NCBI GenBank assembly: GCA_963773195.1
Contig: CAVZAE010000005.1
Span: forward strand, 744,001 to 808,000
Length of the DNA: 64,000 nt
Direction of reading: 5' to 3'
DNA from: CAIWHR01 sp963773195
GTDB lineage: Bacteria > Pseudomonadota > Gammaproteobacteria > Burkholderiales > Casimicrobiaceae
In this document: one piece after another, positions 1-6,619 of the stretch
How the letters are laid out: every line of letters begins with the position of its first letter
Position numbering within the stretch: the first letter of the stretch is position 1
Program-made: the position numbers and the translations under genes
Notes under the pieces: model-generated
The model's input: only the letters and a program-made list of their open reading frames with translations
The model's database searches: none
What the model was told of the DNA's origin: nothing

Positions 1-351
1 GGGGACCTGATCGAGCCAGGCTATGACTCTAACTACGGTAAGAGGAAGAAGGCGGCCTACATTTATCTGACTGCCACCTTGAATGCGGCCACCTGGGGTG
101 CCGAGCTGGCGCTAGGCGAAGGACCCGGCAGAATTTACGTGGTGGAACCGACCGGACCGATTGAAAATGACCCCAATCTGACGGACAAGAAGTACCCAGG
201 CAATCCGACGAAGTCATACCGCTCTCAAGAGCCGCTTCGGGTCGCGGGCGAGATCACGGATTGGCAGGGTCACTCCCCAGAAGAACTCAAAACCATGAAG
301 GACAACATTGAGCGACTTAGGCGACTTGGTGTTGAGGCAATCGACGACTGA
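1..351 (+). CDS. arr: rifampin ADP-ribosyltransferase (Arr), 5' end missing
   Basis: The frame is open from base 1, so the N-terminus (roughly 25 residues by comparison with the family) lies outside the window. The visible 116 residues carry the Arr signature: SNYG near the start, TWGAELA, YVVEPTGP, DDPNLTDKK-like (here NDPNLTDKK), PGNPT, SYRS, PLR and W-x-GH. Arr enzymes transfer ADP-ribose from NAD+ to the 23-hydroxyl of rifampin and inactivate it in the cytoplasm. arr genes are well known as integron cassettes. No attC separates it from the next gene, so the two may share one cassette. Function is inferred from similarity; resistance is not shown. Confidence 0.9.
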   Translation, partial: GDLIEPGYDSNYGKRKKAAYIYLTATLNAATWGAELALGEGPGRIYVVEPTGPIENDPNLTDKKYPGNPTKSYRSQEPLRVAGEITDWQGHSPEELKTMKDNIERLRRLGVEAIDD

Positions 352-411
352 GTAAATGGGAGCGTCACCGCGGCAAGCACAACTTTCCTCAACTACAGCG
401 ACTATTAACCT

Positions 412-705
412 ATGCCCAAAGCCTATTGGATTGCTGCATATCGCTCTATTCACGATGCGGAGGCTCTCGCCGCGTATGCCAAGCTTGCCGCTCCGGCGCT
501 TCAGAAAGCTGGCGCACGCTTCCTTGCGCGAGGAAGTCCGGCCCAAGTGTATGAGGGCGGCCTCAACCAACGCACCGTCCTAATGGAGTTCGACAGCGTC
601 GCGCAAGCGATCGCCGCACACGATAGTCCCGCGTACCAGGAAGCACTCCGCGTATTGGGCAACGGAGTTGATCGGGACTTGCGCATCATCGAGGCAATCG
701 AGTAA
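412..705 (+). CDS. DUF1330 family protein
   Basis: This 97-residue protein has the DUF1330 pattern: a start of the MPKAYWIA type, a central G-A-R-F-L-A-R-G strand, and R-T-V-L-M-E-F followed by A-x-x-S-x-x-Y. The fold is a ferredoxin-like dimeric alpha/beta barrel of unknown biochemical role. The gene starts 60 bp after arr and is followed 20 bp after its stop by an attC site, so it is the 3' gene of the first cassette seen here. A second DUF1330 gene lies outside the array at 25757. Confidence 0.85.
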   Translation: MPKAYWIAAYRSIHDAEALAAYAKLAAPALQKAGARFLARGSPAQVYEGGLNQRTVLMEFDSVAQAIAAHDSPAYQEALRVLGNGVDRDLRIIEAIE

Positions 706-725
706 GCCGCGGGCGATGTTGCGCC

Positions 726-804
726 GCCCAACGCCTCGCTCGGCCCGTGTCCGTGTGCGGCGTTTCGCGTCCGCACGGGCGGCTAGTTAGCTAGTCCGTT
801 CGGC
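726..804 (+). repeat. attC site 1
   Basis: The 5' box is GCCCAAC (726-732) and the 3' box GTTCGGC (798-804). The interior has inverted arms (CCCGTG with CGCACGGG) around a TTTCG loop. The 3' box is imperfect. It lies between the DUF1330 and VOC genes. Confidence 0.7.
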
Positions 805-836
805 CTCGCGCAGGCCCACATATTTCAGGAGAACTC

Positions 837-1211
837 ATGTTTGACCACGTCAAATTCGGGGTCAGCGACTATGCAGCAAGCAAAGCATTCTTCCTCAAGT
901 CACTCGAACCGCTCGGCGTAGCTGTTATCTCGGAGGGGCCGTCGACGTACGGTGTCGAGCTCAGTTCAAAGAGTAAGGCTTCGTTGTGCCTGTACCAAAC
1001 CGGGGAGAAGCCGGCGCATCTTCACTTGGCGTTCACGGCCGAAAATCGCCAGCAAGTCGAAGCTTTCTATCGCGCGGCTCTGGAGGCGGGTGGCAAAGAC
1101 AATGGTGCGCCTGGTCTGCGCCCGCACTACCACGCGAACTACTATGCAGCTTTCGTCATTGGTCCGGACGGGCACAACATCGAAGTGGTTTGCCACGAAC
1201 CCGGGGCCTAA
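837..1211 (+). CDS. VOC (glyoxalase/bleomycin-resistance) family protein
   Basis: This 124-residue protein begins MFDHVKFGVSDY and ends with the VOC strand GPDGHNIEVVCHEP. His in FDHV, His residues in the PAHLHLAF strand and Glu in NIEVV are candidate metal ligands. VOC proteins are metal-dependent lyases, dioxygenases or drug-binding proteins, and the substrate cannot be told here. An AGGAGA ribosome-binding site precedes the ATG. The stop codon TAA is provided by the 5' box of the following attC, so this gene is the only cargo of its cassette. Confidence 0.85.
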   Translation: MFDHVKFGVSDYAASKAFFLKSLEPLGVAVISEGPSTYGVELSSKSKASLCLYQTGEKPAHLHLAFTAENRQQVEAFYRAALEAGGKDNGAPGLRPHYHANYYAAFVIGPDGHNIEVVCHEPGA

Positions 1212-1263
1212 CCCTTCGTTCCAGCCGACCGTCTCCGGCGGCCGCTGAACTTTGACGTTAGGC
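1206..1263 (+). repeat. attC site 2
   Basis: The 5' box GCCTAAC (1206-1212) and 3' box GTTAGGC (1257-1263) are perfect inverted copies. CAGCCGACC pairs with the GGCCGCTG-type arm around a central CTCCGG. This is the cleanest attC in the window, 58 bp long. Confidence 0.92.
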
Positions 1264-1413
1264 TGCAAATCGCGTGGCCTAGCGCCCGCGCGAAACATCA
1301 TGGACTACGCTATTCGTCACAGTGGTGGAAAGCGAGCCTACGTTGCGTTTCATAGGGTTCCGGAGCGAACGAATGGCGCAAGCGGCTCCTCAGATGAGGA
1401 TCAAGGGAGGGCC

Positions 1414-1740
1414 ATGAAATTCTTATCGCTTCTTATCGTTGCGGCGTTCACGATGACTGTGGCTTCGCACGCTCTATCGCAGCAACTCGGACCCGTTCCC
1501 AATGGTTGTGTGAAGGATCTGTCGGGCAAGATCAGCTGTCCTCCTGTGGGGGGCGAAGTCCACGTGAACCTCTCGGGACAAGCCGTATGTGGTAAGGGAC
1601 GGTGTGTGCGTGACTTGTCCGGAAAGATAACTTGTTCTTCCCTCCCCGCAGGCCAGATTGCACAGGACGTGAATGGCAAGATCATGTGTGCGGGCAGCTG
1701 CGAAGAAGCTTCCGCTTCGTATTGCCAAGTATTGCAATGA
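1414..1740 (+). CDS. secreted Cys-containing repeat protein, unknown function
   Basis: The 108-residue product starts with MKFLSLLIVAAFT, a signal peptide with likely cleavage near ALSQQ. A GGGAGG ribosome-binding site stands 4 bases before the ATG, which rules out the longer upstream frame. The mature part has four short repeats of the form D-[LV]-[SN]-G-K-I-x-C: VKDLSGKISC, VNLSGQAVC, VRDLSGKITC and AQDVNGKIMC. Each carries one or two Cys, suggesting a disulfide-stabilised periplasmic or extracellular protein. I do not recognise the family. It is the only gene in its cassette. Confidence 0.65.
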   Translation: MKFLSLLIVAAFTMTVASHALSQQLGPVPNGCVKDLSGKISCPPVGGEVHVNLSGQAVCGKGRCVRDLSGKITCSSLPAGQIAQDVNGKIMCAGSCEEASASYCQVLQ

Positions 1741-1778
1741 ACGCTAGGTCGATCGAGCGCGCGTGGTTACCGCCTGTG

Positions 1779-1869
1779 GCCTGACCTCGCGTTCGAGCGG
1801 ACACGCTAGTCCGCGACTTCGTGCTTATCGACATCGGTGGCAGCCCGCCGCTCAACTTGTGCGATAGGC
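1779..1869 (+). repeat. attC site 3
   Basis: The 5' box is GCCTGAC (1779-1785) and the 3' box GATAGGC (1863-1869). The inner arms GTTCGAGCGG and CCGCTCAAC pair with one unpaired C, the extra-helical base typical of attC. It is 91 bp long. The apparent ATG at 1821 falls inside this site and is not a gene start. Confidence 0.75.
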
Positions 1870-2326
1870 CGCACGAACATCCTCGCCAAGGACGCTCGCA
1901 TCGTGTCCCCCTACTCAGGTTCACTGGAGCTGTCGAGCGAGCTCCCGCCATCGATGGGTGGCTCGCCACGCAGCCGAGCGAGCTACGCGCCATCGCGCGG
2001 ACTTGGTTTTCGCTAATGCGCCAGTGCGGCGCCGACGTTCGAGAACTCATGCACGATGGTTACCCCACCGTGTGCGTAGAAGACGCACCGTTTGGCTACG
2101 TCGGTGTCTTCAGGGCTCACGTCAACGTTGGCTTCTTCCACGCGCAGCGCTGCCAGACCCCGCGGGTCTGTTGCAGGGGACGGGCAAGTACATGCGTCAC
2201 GTGAAGGTCAAGCCTGATCTTGCCCTCGACGAGTTGTCGCTCGAGGCGCTGATTACCTCCGCGTATCGAGACGTCGTGGAAAGGTTGAAGATAGCCAACC
2301 AAGCAGGTAACGCCGATGAGGCCTAA
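1870..2326 (+). pseudogene. DUF1801 protein, frameshifted
   Basis: Two frames together give a DUF1801-like protein. The first reads from about ERAPAIDGWLATQ through FGYVGVFRAHVNVGFFH. After one missing base near 2143-2147 the second continues AALPDPAGLLQGTGKYMRHV to the end QAGNADEA. No convincing in-frame start codon is seen after attC site 3, so the 5' end may also be damaged. The stop TAA lies inside the next attC. It is either a decayed cassette gene or a sequence with a one-base error. Function of the family is unknown. Confidence 0.75.
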
Positions 2327-2398
2327 CCCTTCGTTACCCCTGACTCACTACAGCGGGTTTCGCCCGCTTCTGCGAGCGGGTGAACTCAAGCGTTAGAC
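2321..2398 (+). repeat. attC site 4
   Basis: The 5' box is GCCTAAC (2321-2327) and the 3' box GTTAGAC (2392-2398). The inner arms include CAGCGGG-TTTCG-CCCGCTTC and a GGTGAACTC arm. It is 78 bp long. Confidence 0.87.
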
Positions 2399-2446
2399 GG
2401 ACTGTGCCCAAATTAGCGCGAATGAGCATCTTTCTGGAGGATCGGC

Positions 2447-3145
2447 ATGGCTAGAACTTCCAATAATTGGCGCAGTCGTACTGTCCCTAGTCGCCCTTCA
2501 AATCATGCCAGCCGGCAATCTACGGGCTCAGGCGTCCGGCACCACCGGACACGAGCACTTGACCGAAGTGGCCTGCGTGGACGTGCCGCCGGGCGAGAAG
2601 CGACCGGAGTTCGGCTGCTTCAACATCGGCACGGTAACGGGACTTCATTTCAGTCAAGCGTCCGTCTACTGGCATTTGCGCGCGTTTCCAAGCAGGAAGG
2701 CCGCGGAGGCGGCCAAGAGTGCGACCGGAATCGTGGTGGAGGAAGACGGGCGAGTGTGGCTCTCCGAATTCGGGCCCCGAGACATTGCTCCGCGAGGTGG
2801 TGATGCTATCGCCGTCGATCGGACCCATGCAGCTTCCCGTGGCAAAGAGCTATAGCTGCGGTTCTCTCCTACGCCGTCATGCGGCCGGGCGACAGTTCGA
2901 GGGTGCATACACACCCCGGCCCCGAAGGCTGGTACGTGCTCGCGGGAGAGCAGTGTCTCGAGACTCCGGCTGGCGCTAATAGGGCTCGGGCCGGAGGAAC
3001 CATGACAGTGCCACCGAATATTCCAATGGAACTGAACGTCACTGGTACGACGCTCCGGCGAGCGTTCGCCCTGGTCATCCATGATTCGACTCAGGAGAGG
3101 GGCATACCCTCTGACTGGAAACCGTCCGGAGCCTGTAGCCGCTAG
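2447..3145 (+). pseudogene. exported cupin-domain protein, multiply frameshifted
   Basis: A GGAGG site precedes ATG 2447, but the signal peptide (LELPIIGAVVLSLVALQ) is in another frame. The body (TEVACVDVPPGEKRPEFGCF, later WHLRAFPS and VWLSEFGPRD) follows in that frame up to about 2815. One shift then gives IGPMQLPVAKSYS, and a second near 2855 gives YAVMRPGDSSRVHTHPGPEG with the cupin pattern H-x-H-x-x-E and G-x-x-x-V-L-A-G. Thus at least three frame breaks lie in one reading. It is the sole cargo of its cassette and is probably not functional if the sequence is right. Confidence 0.7.
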
Positions 3146-3172
3146 ACACCGCGTACGCATCGGCTCGGTGAC

Positions 3173-3232
3173 GTCTAGCAATTCATTCAGGCCGAAGCCG
3201 CTTCGCGGCTCGGCTTAATTCAGGCGTTAGGG
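3173..3232 (+). repeat. attC site 5
   Basis: The 5' box is GTCTAGC (3173-3179) and the 3' box GTTAGGG (3226-3232). Long inverted arms AATTCATTCAGGCCGAAGCC and GGCTCGGCTTAATTCAGGC flank a short GCTTCGC centre. It is 60 bp long. Confidence 0.82.
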
Positions 3233-3309
3233 AGCTGGCGACACGAGCCTAGCGGTTTCTGCAGTTGGCGAGGGCGTAGAACGATTTCGTTAACGCGGAG
3301 GAGCACGCG

Positions 3310-3960
3310 ATGAAAGTGTTGGCCTTGGTATATCCGGGCATGACTCTGCTGGACTTGGTCGGTCCCCTTCAGGCGTGGAGTTTCTTGCCAGGTTACGAAG
3401 TTCAGTATGTTTGGCATCGTCCTGGTACGGTGGCCACGGACTGCGGCCTCGGCGTACAGGCGACGCACAGTTTTGCGGATGCTTGGACTGATCCAGACGT
3501 GCTCTTTGTCGGTGGCGGGGCGAAGCCCACATTGGACCTGCTGGGCGATTCTGAGGCAATCGCTTTTCTAGCTGATCGCGGGTCCCGCGCCCGTTGGGTG
3601 TGCAGTGTCTGCACTGGTGCCTTGCTGCTAGGTGCCGCTGGGCTGCTTCGCGGCTACCGCGCCGCGGTGCACTGGGGTGCGCGCGATGCGCTGAGCCAGT
3701 TTGGCGCCGAGCCCAGCGGCGAGCGCGTCTGTGTCGACCGCAATCGCCTCACTGGTGGCGGCATCACAGCTGGTGTCGACTTCGGTATCAAAGTGGCAGG
3801 ACACTGGGCCGGAGAGGACATGGGGCGAGTCATCGAACTGATTATGGAATATGCACCGCAGCCGCCATATGGGTCGGGCAGTCCTGAACTGGCAGACGCG
3901 CAGACCCTCGCGGCTGCGCGCACGGCGATGCACCAGGCGATGACTGGCGCGGCCTCATAG
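3310..3960 (+). CDS. DJ-1/PfpI family protein, isonitrile hydratase-like
   Basis: The 216-residue protein has the PfpI fold: MKVLALVYPGMTLLDLVGPL at the start, FVGGG, and the nucleophile elbow VCTGALLLGAAGLL with Cys101-Thr102. Asp15, Cys101 and Thr102 occupy the places of the catalytic residues of isonitrile hydratase, which hydrates isonitriles to N-formamides. The C-terminal GGGITAGVDFG is also typical of that subgroup. A CGGAGGAG ribosome-binding site fixes the start. The gene is alone between attC sites 5 and 6. Related members are regulators or proteases, so the substrate is uncertain. Confidence 0.82.
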   Translation: MKVLALVYPGMTLLDLVGPLQAWSFLPGYEVQYVWHRPGTVATDCGLGVQATHSFADAWTDPDVLFVGGGAKPTLDLLGDSEAIAFLADRGSRARWVCSVCTGALLLGAAGLLRGYRAAVHWGARDALSQFGAEPSGERVCVDRNRLTGGGITAGVDFGIKVAGHWAGEDMGRVIELIMEYAPQPPYGSGSPELADAQTLAAARTAMHQAMTGAAS

Positions 3961-4075
3961 CTAAAGCGCTAAGCCGCAGTTAGTTCATGTGTTCACGCTA
4001 CACGCGCCCTAACCATCCTCGAATTCATTGCCTGGCAGATCTGGTGACACCAGCCGCTCGCTGGACAGGGATGCC

Positions 4076-4156
4076 GCCTAACCTCGCCGTCAGCTTGGAC
4101 CGCCACTGGCGGGCCTTCGGCCACGCCGGGTGGCCGGTTACCTTTGCTCGTTAGAC
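4076..4156 (+). repeat. attC site 6
   Basis: The 5' box is GCCTAAC (4076-4082) and the 3' box GTTAGAC (4150-4156). The interior has TTGGACCGCC...GCGGGCCTTCGGCC and GGCCGGTTACC, a core shared with sites 7, 10 and 11. It is 81 bp long. A lone 5'-type box CCCTAAC at 4007-4013 lies in the 115-bp spacer before it, without a partner. Confidence 0.87.
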
Positions 4157-4161
4157 GTGTC

Positions 4162-4488
4162 GTGCAGATCACGACCACTCGAAGGCTCATCGTTGTCACT
4201 GCGTGGCTTCTCGCCACATTGTTGGTCTTAGCGTGGGCGAGCACGCGGTTCCAGTTCTCTGACCTCGACATGGTGTTTTTCCCGGCCATGCTCTGCCTTA
4301 CCTTTCCGGCAGGGATTGTCGGCGCTTTCGTCGGCTTGCTCATCTATTTGCTATTCGCGTACTTTCTCAACCTTCCAGCTGGTGGCGCCTTCTTCTATTT
4401 CGTGGCTTGGCTAGCTATGGTCGCCGCTGGCTATTGGCAATGGTTTGTGATGGTGCCTCGTCTTCTCGCTAAGCGCCGCCACGCCTAA
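4162..4488 (+). CDS. small integral membrane protein, unknown function
   Basis: From GTG 4162 the product has about 108 residues. It has three hydrophobic segments: VVTAWLLATLLVLAWAS, FFPAMLCLTFPAGIVGAFVG with LLIYLLFAYFL, and FFYFVAWLAMVAAGYW, ending in basic LAKRRHA. The upstream TTG at 4144 lies in the attC and is unlikely as the start. No clear ribosome-binding site is seen, so the start is uncertain. The TAA stop is supplied by attC site 7. No family recognised. Confidence 0.55.
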   Translation: MQITTTRRLIVVTAWLLATLLVLAWASTRFQFSDLDMVFFPAMLCLTFPAGIVGAFVGLLIYLLFAYFLNLPAGGAFFYFVAWLAMVAAGYWQWFVMVPRLLAKRRHA

Positions 4489-4562
4489 CCTTGCGTTCAA
4501 CTCGGACCATGGCCGGCGGGCCTCGGCCCCGCCTGGCGGCCGGTTACCTTGATTCGTTAGGC
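4483..4562 (+). repeat. attC site 7
   Basis: Perfect boxes GCCTAAC (4483-4489) and GTTAGGC (4556-4562). The arms GTTCAACTCGGACC and GGCGGCCGGTTACC flank GGGCCTCGGCCCCG. It is 80 bp long and strongly similar to sites 6 and 10. Confidence 0.9.
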
Positions 4563-4612
4563 GTCCCAAGCACTGTCCGCTTTCGCCGTTGGCACCGTTT
4601 GCGAGTGCGCCG

Positions 4613-4634
4613 ATGATGCACACTGTGTCATCAT
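4613..4634 (+). repeat. inverted repeat inside a cassette leader
   Basis: ATGATG-c-ACA, loop CTG, TGT-CATCAT forms a stem with one bulged C in the 178-bp leader before the 88-residue gene. It could be an operator or RNA hairpin. No further evidence. Confidence 0.35.
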
Positions 4635-4740
4635 GGCTGCGAGCGCCGCAAATGGTTCGCTCGATCTTCATGTCGCGCTCAGTGCGCACGCAAGGATCGT
4701 TGGTGCGAGCGCACAGAAATGATCAACCAAGGAGCACGTC

Positions 4741-5007
4741 ATGGCCGACGAAGATAATGTAAAGACGCCGCTCGATGCGATGCAGGATACGCTGTCCAGA
4801 CTCAAAGAGATGGAGCACTATTCGAAGACAAACATCGAAAAGCTCGCGGCGTTATGGCTCGAAGTCAGCGAGCACAAGGAACAGAAGCAGTACGAAATGA
4901 TGGTCGACGCAGTTCTCAAATGCCAGAATCAGTTTCAGGAGTCGATCACATCCCTGATCGAGGCATATGAGGCGGAAACTGGCCGGCTGCGGGGTGGCAC
5001 GCAGTAG
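4741..5007 (+). CDS. 88-residue helical hypothetical protein
   Basis: MADEDNVKTPLDAMQDTL begins an acidic, almost wholly helical protein with heptad-like spacing (LSRLKEMEHYSKTNIEKLAALW) and a second helix around ESITSLIEAYEAETGRL. It has no signal or membrane segment. AAGGAG lies 9 bases before the ATG. It shares a two-gene cassette (between attC 7 and 8) with a small membrane protein 160 bp downstream. No family recognised; it is phasin-like only in composition. Confidence 0.6.
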   Translation: MADEDNVKTPLDAMQDTLSRLKEMEHYSKTNIEKLAALWLEVSEHKEQKQYEMMVDAVLKCQNQFQESITSLIEAYEAETGRLRGGTQ

Positions 5008-5029
5008 CGGAGCAAACGGAGAGCATCGG

Positions 5030-5048
5030 CAGGGGCTGTGAGCCCCTG
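5030..5048 (+). repeat. hairpin between the two genes of one cassette
   Basis: CAGGGGCT, loop GTG, AGCCCCTG is a perfect 8-bp stem starting 22 bases after the stop of the 88-residue gene. It has no T-run, so it is not a classic terminator. It may protect the upstream mRNA or attenuate the downstream gene. Confidence 0.4.
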
Positions 5049-5168
5049 GTTGCCGGGTCGCGATGGAAGCGTTGCACCGGCAGTCACCCCGCGTAGTGGC
5101 CAGAGTAGATCGTTTTTTGACTCTGACGTCGACTTCGGAGCAAACCCTTTGACTTGGGAGAGGAACAC

Positions 5169-5381
5169 ATGAGCGTCACAAAGTTCCTCGGGATCGTTCT
5201 TGTGGCCGCAGGTATCTTTGGTTTGCTCTACGGCCACTTTGATTACACTAAGGAAAAACACGAGGGTCAGTTCGGGCCGTTCAGCTTTTCGATCACTGAA
5301 AAGGAAACGGCGGTTATTCCGAGCTGGGCCAGCATTGCGGTGATCGTCGCGGGCGTCGTTCTACTGGTCGTCCGCAAGTAA
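5169..5381 (+). CDS. 70-residue membrane protein, unknown function
   Basis: Two membrane segments, LGIVLVAAGIFGLLYGHF and IAVIVAGVVLLVV, flank a hydrophilic middle (YTKEKHEGQFGPFSFSITEKET), ending VRK. GGGAGAGG lies 7 bases before ATG 5169, so this start is preferred over the upstream in-frame codon at 5154. It is the second gene of the cassette ended by attC site 8. Small two-helix proteins of this layout are common in bacteria without assigned function. Confidence 0.6.
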   Translation: MSVTKFLGIVLVAAGIFGLLYGHFDYTKEKHEGQFGPFSFSITEKETAVIPSWASIAVIVAGVVLLVVRK

Positions 5382-5435
5382 ACACACTAGTCCTCGCGCC
5401 AGACCTGCACATGCAGAAGACTTCTTTGGCAAGGG

Positions 5436-5527
5436 GCCTAACCACGCGCTCAACCGGCCCCGCCGGTACGCGGCTTCTTGCGCACGGGCATCAGTGGCGG
5501 CGGTCCGGTTAGCTTAGTCCGTCCGCA
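5436..5527 (+). repeat. attC site 8
   Basis: The 5' box is GCCTAAC (5436-5442). The inner arms CGCTCAACCGGCCC and GGTCCGGTTAGC pair. The 3' box position holds GTCCGCA (5521-5527), a degenerate form. It is about 92 bp long. Confidence 0.7.
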
Positions 5528-5544
5528 ATCCTTTCCACCGCCGC

Positions 5545-6099
5545 ATGCAAGCCTTCGCGAACCTACCAATTCGAACGGCGAGGCTCGAGCTTCGACCCTT
5601 GCGGGAAGCAGACGTCGCTCCGCTCTTTGAGATTCACTCCGATCCAAGAGTAATGAGGTACTGGGATGCGTCGATTTGGAAGAACGATGAACGCGGACAT
5701 GCAATGGTCGCCCGAGATCTTGCCCTGACGACCAAGGACTACCTGCGCCTTGGAATCGAGTTGGCTGCCAGCGGAAAGTTGCTCGGAACCTGCGCGCTCT
5801 GGGGCATCAACGCGCAGTGTCGACGCGCGGAGATCGGATATGTCTTGGGTTCCGAGGGCTGGGGCCAGGGATACATGCATGAAGCTTTGTCCGCGCTCCT
5901 TGACTACGCGTTCACCGAACTGAACTTGAATCGCGTCGAAGCTGACACCGATCCCAGGAATGAACGATCATCACGCCTCCTTGACCGTCTCAAATTCTCG
6001 AAGGAAGGGCTCTTCCGCGAGCGCTGTATCGTCGATGGCGAGATCTCCGACGCAGCCATGTATGGCCTGCTCCGATGCGAATGGAATCAAGAGCCATAG
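5545..6099 (+). CDS. GNAT acetyltransferase, RimJ/RimL type
   Basis: The 184-residue protein starts with IRTARLELRPLREADVAPLF, the usual N-terminus of RimJ/RimL-like GNATs. It has the acetyl-CoA loop EGWGQGYMHEAL (Q/R-x-x-G-x-G/A variant) and NLNRVEADTDPRNERSSRLL before the last strands. Such enzymes acetylate N-terminal amines of ribosomal proteins or small amines; the target here is unknown. It is the only gene of its cassette. The start ATG at 5545 lies 17 bp after the attC and has no strong ribosome-binding site. Confidence 0.85.
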   Translation: MQAFANLPIRTARLELRPLREADVAPLFEIHSDPRVMRYWDASIWKNDERGHAMVARDLALTTKDYLRLGIELAASGKLLGTCALWGINAQCRRAEIGYVLGSEGWGQGYMHEALSALLDYAFTELNLNRVEADTDPRNERSSRLLDRLKFSKEGLFRERCIVDGEISDAAMYGLLRCEWNQEP

Positions 6100-6118
6100 C
6101 ACGCTATCAACCAGCGAG

Positions 6119-6181
6119 GCCTAACCCCTCGCTCAACCTGACCCGCAACGCCAGGCGGGCAGCTTACCTGGAACGGTAGGC
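6119..6181 (+). repeat. attC site 9
   Basis: The 5' box is GCCTAAC (6119-6125) and the 3' box GGTAGGC (6175-6181). Inner arms CTCAACCTGACCCGC and GCGGGCAGCTTACC. It is 63 bp long. Confidence 0.82.
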
Positions 6182-6184
6182 CAC

Positions 6185-6457
6185 ATGGCGGCGGTAGTTG
6201 GGCGGATACTCGCAACGATCGTGCTGATTGCGCTAGCGTTTGTCTCACGGTATGCACCCATCGCGCTCCTGCTTTTGGTTGTTGCATTTGTTGGGTGGGC
6301 GCTTGCGTTTTTCGGCGACGAACTCTCCCCATTTATCGGAGTGCATTCGACGCCCGGAACGGCCCAATATGTCGGCTCCGTGGTTCGCGGTATCGGTTGG
6401 TTTTTCCTTCTTGCAACGTTTGCTTTCGCTGTCGCCCGCGCAGCAAACTTGTTGTAG
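6185..6457 (+). CDS. 90-residue integral membrane protein
   Basis: The ATG lies only 3 bp after attC site 9, so translation probably depends on sequence brought by the attC or is leaderless. Three hydrophobic stretches are visible: VGRILATIVLIALAFVS, IALLLLVVAFVGWALAFFG and GIGWFFLLATFAFAVARAANLL, with a short polar loop DELSPFIGVHSTPGTAQ. No family recognised. It is the only gene of the cassette. Confidence 0.55.
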   Translation: MAAVVGRILATIVLIALAFVSRYAPIALLLLVVAFVGWALAFFGDELSPFIGVHSTPGTAQYVGSVVRGIGWFFLLATFAFAVARAANLL

Positions 6458-6467
6458 TCGTCATGTG

Positions 6468-6548
6468 GCCTAACCCGGCGGTCAACACGGACCGTTGCGT
6501 GCGGGCCTTTGCCTGGGCACGGCGGCCGGTTGCCAAGGACTGCCGTCG
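6468..6548 (+). repeat. attC site 10 (3' box degenerate)
   Basis: The 5' box is GCCTAAC (6468-6474), with the family core ACGGACCG...GCGGGCC and GGCGGCCGGTTGCC. The expected 3' box place reads GCCGTCG (6542-6548), so the site is recognisable but probably impaired. Confidence 0.65.
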
Positions 6549-6619
6549 CCCTTTCGCCTCGCTTGTCGGCAAGAATGCGGGCGATCACAATCTTGGTTTA
6601 GCGGGCCTTGGGAGGGGCA

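Noticed and set aside
1821..1869. ATG 1821 as the start of the DUF1801 cassette gene
   Set aside because: It lies inside attC site 3, and the codons up to 1914 do not resemble DUF1801.
4007..4013. Single CCCTAAC box before attC site 6
   Set aside because: No partner 3' box or arms follow; it may be a relic but cannot be supported as a site.
5030..5048. The 8-bp hairpin as a rho-independent terminator
   Set aside because: No T-tract follows on either strand; it is listed only as a hairpin.
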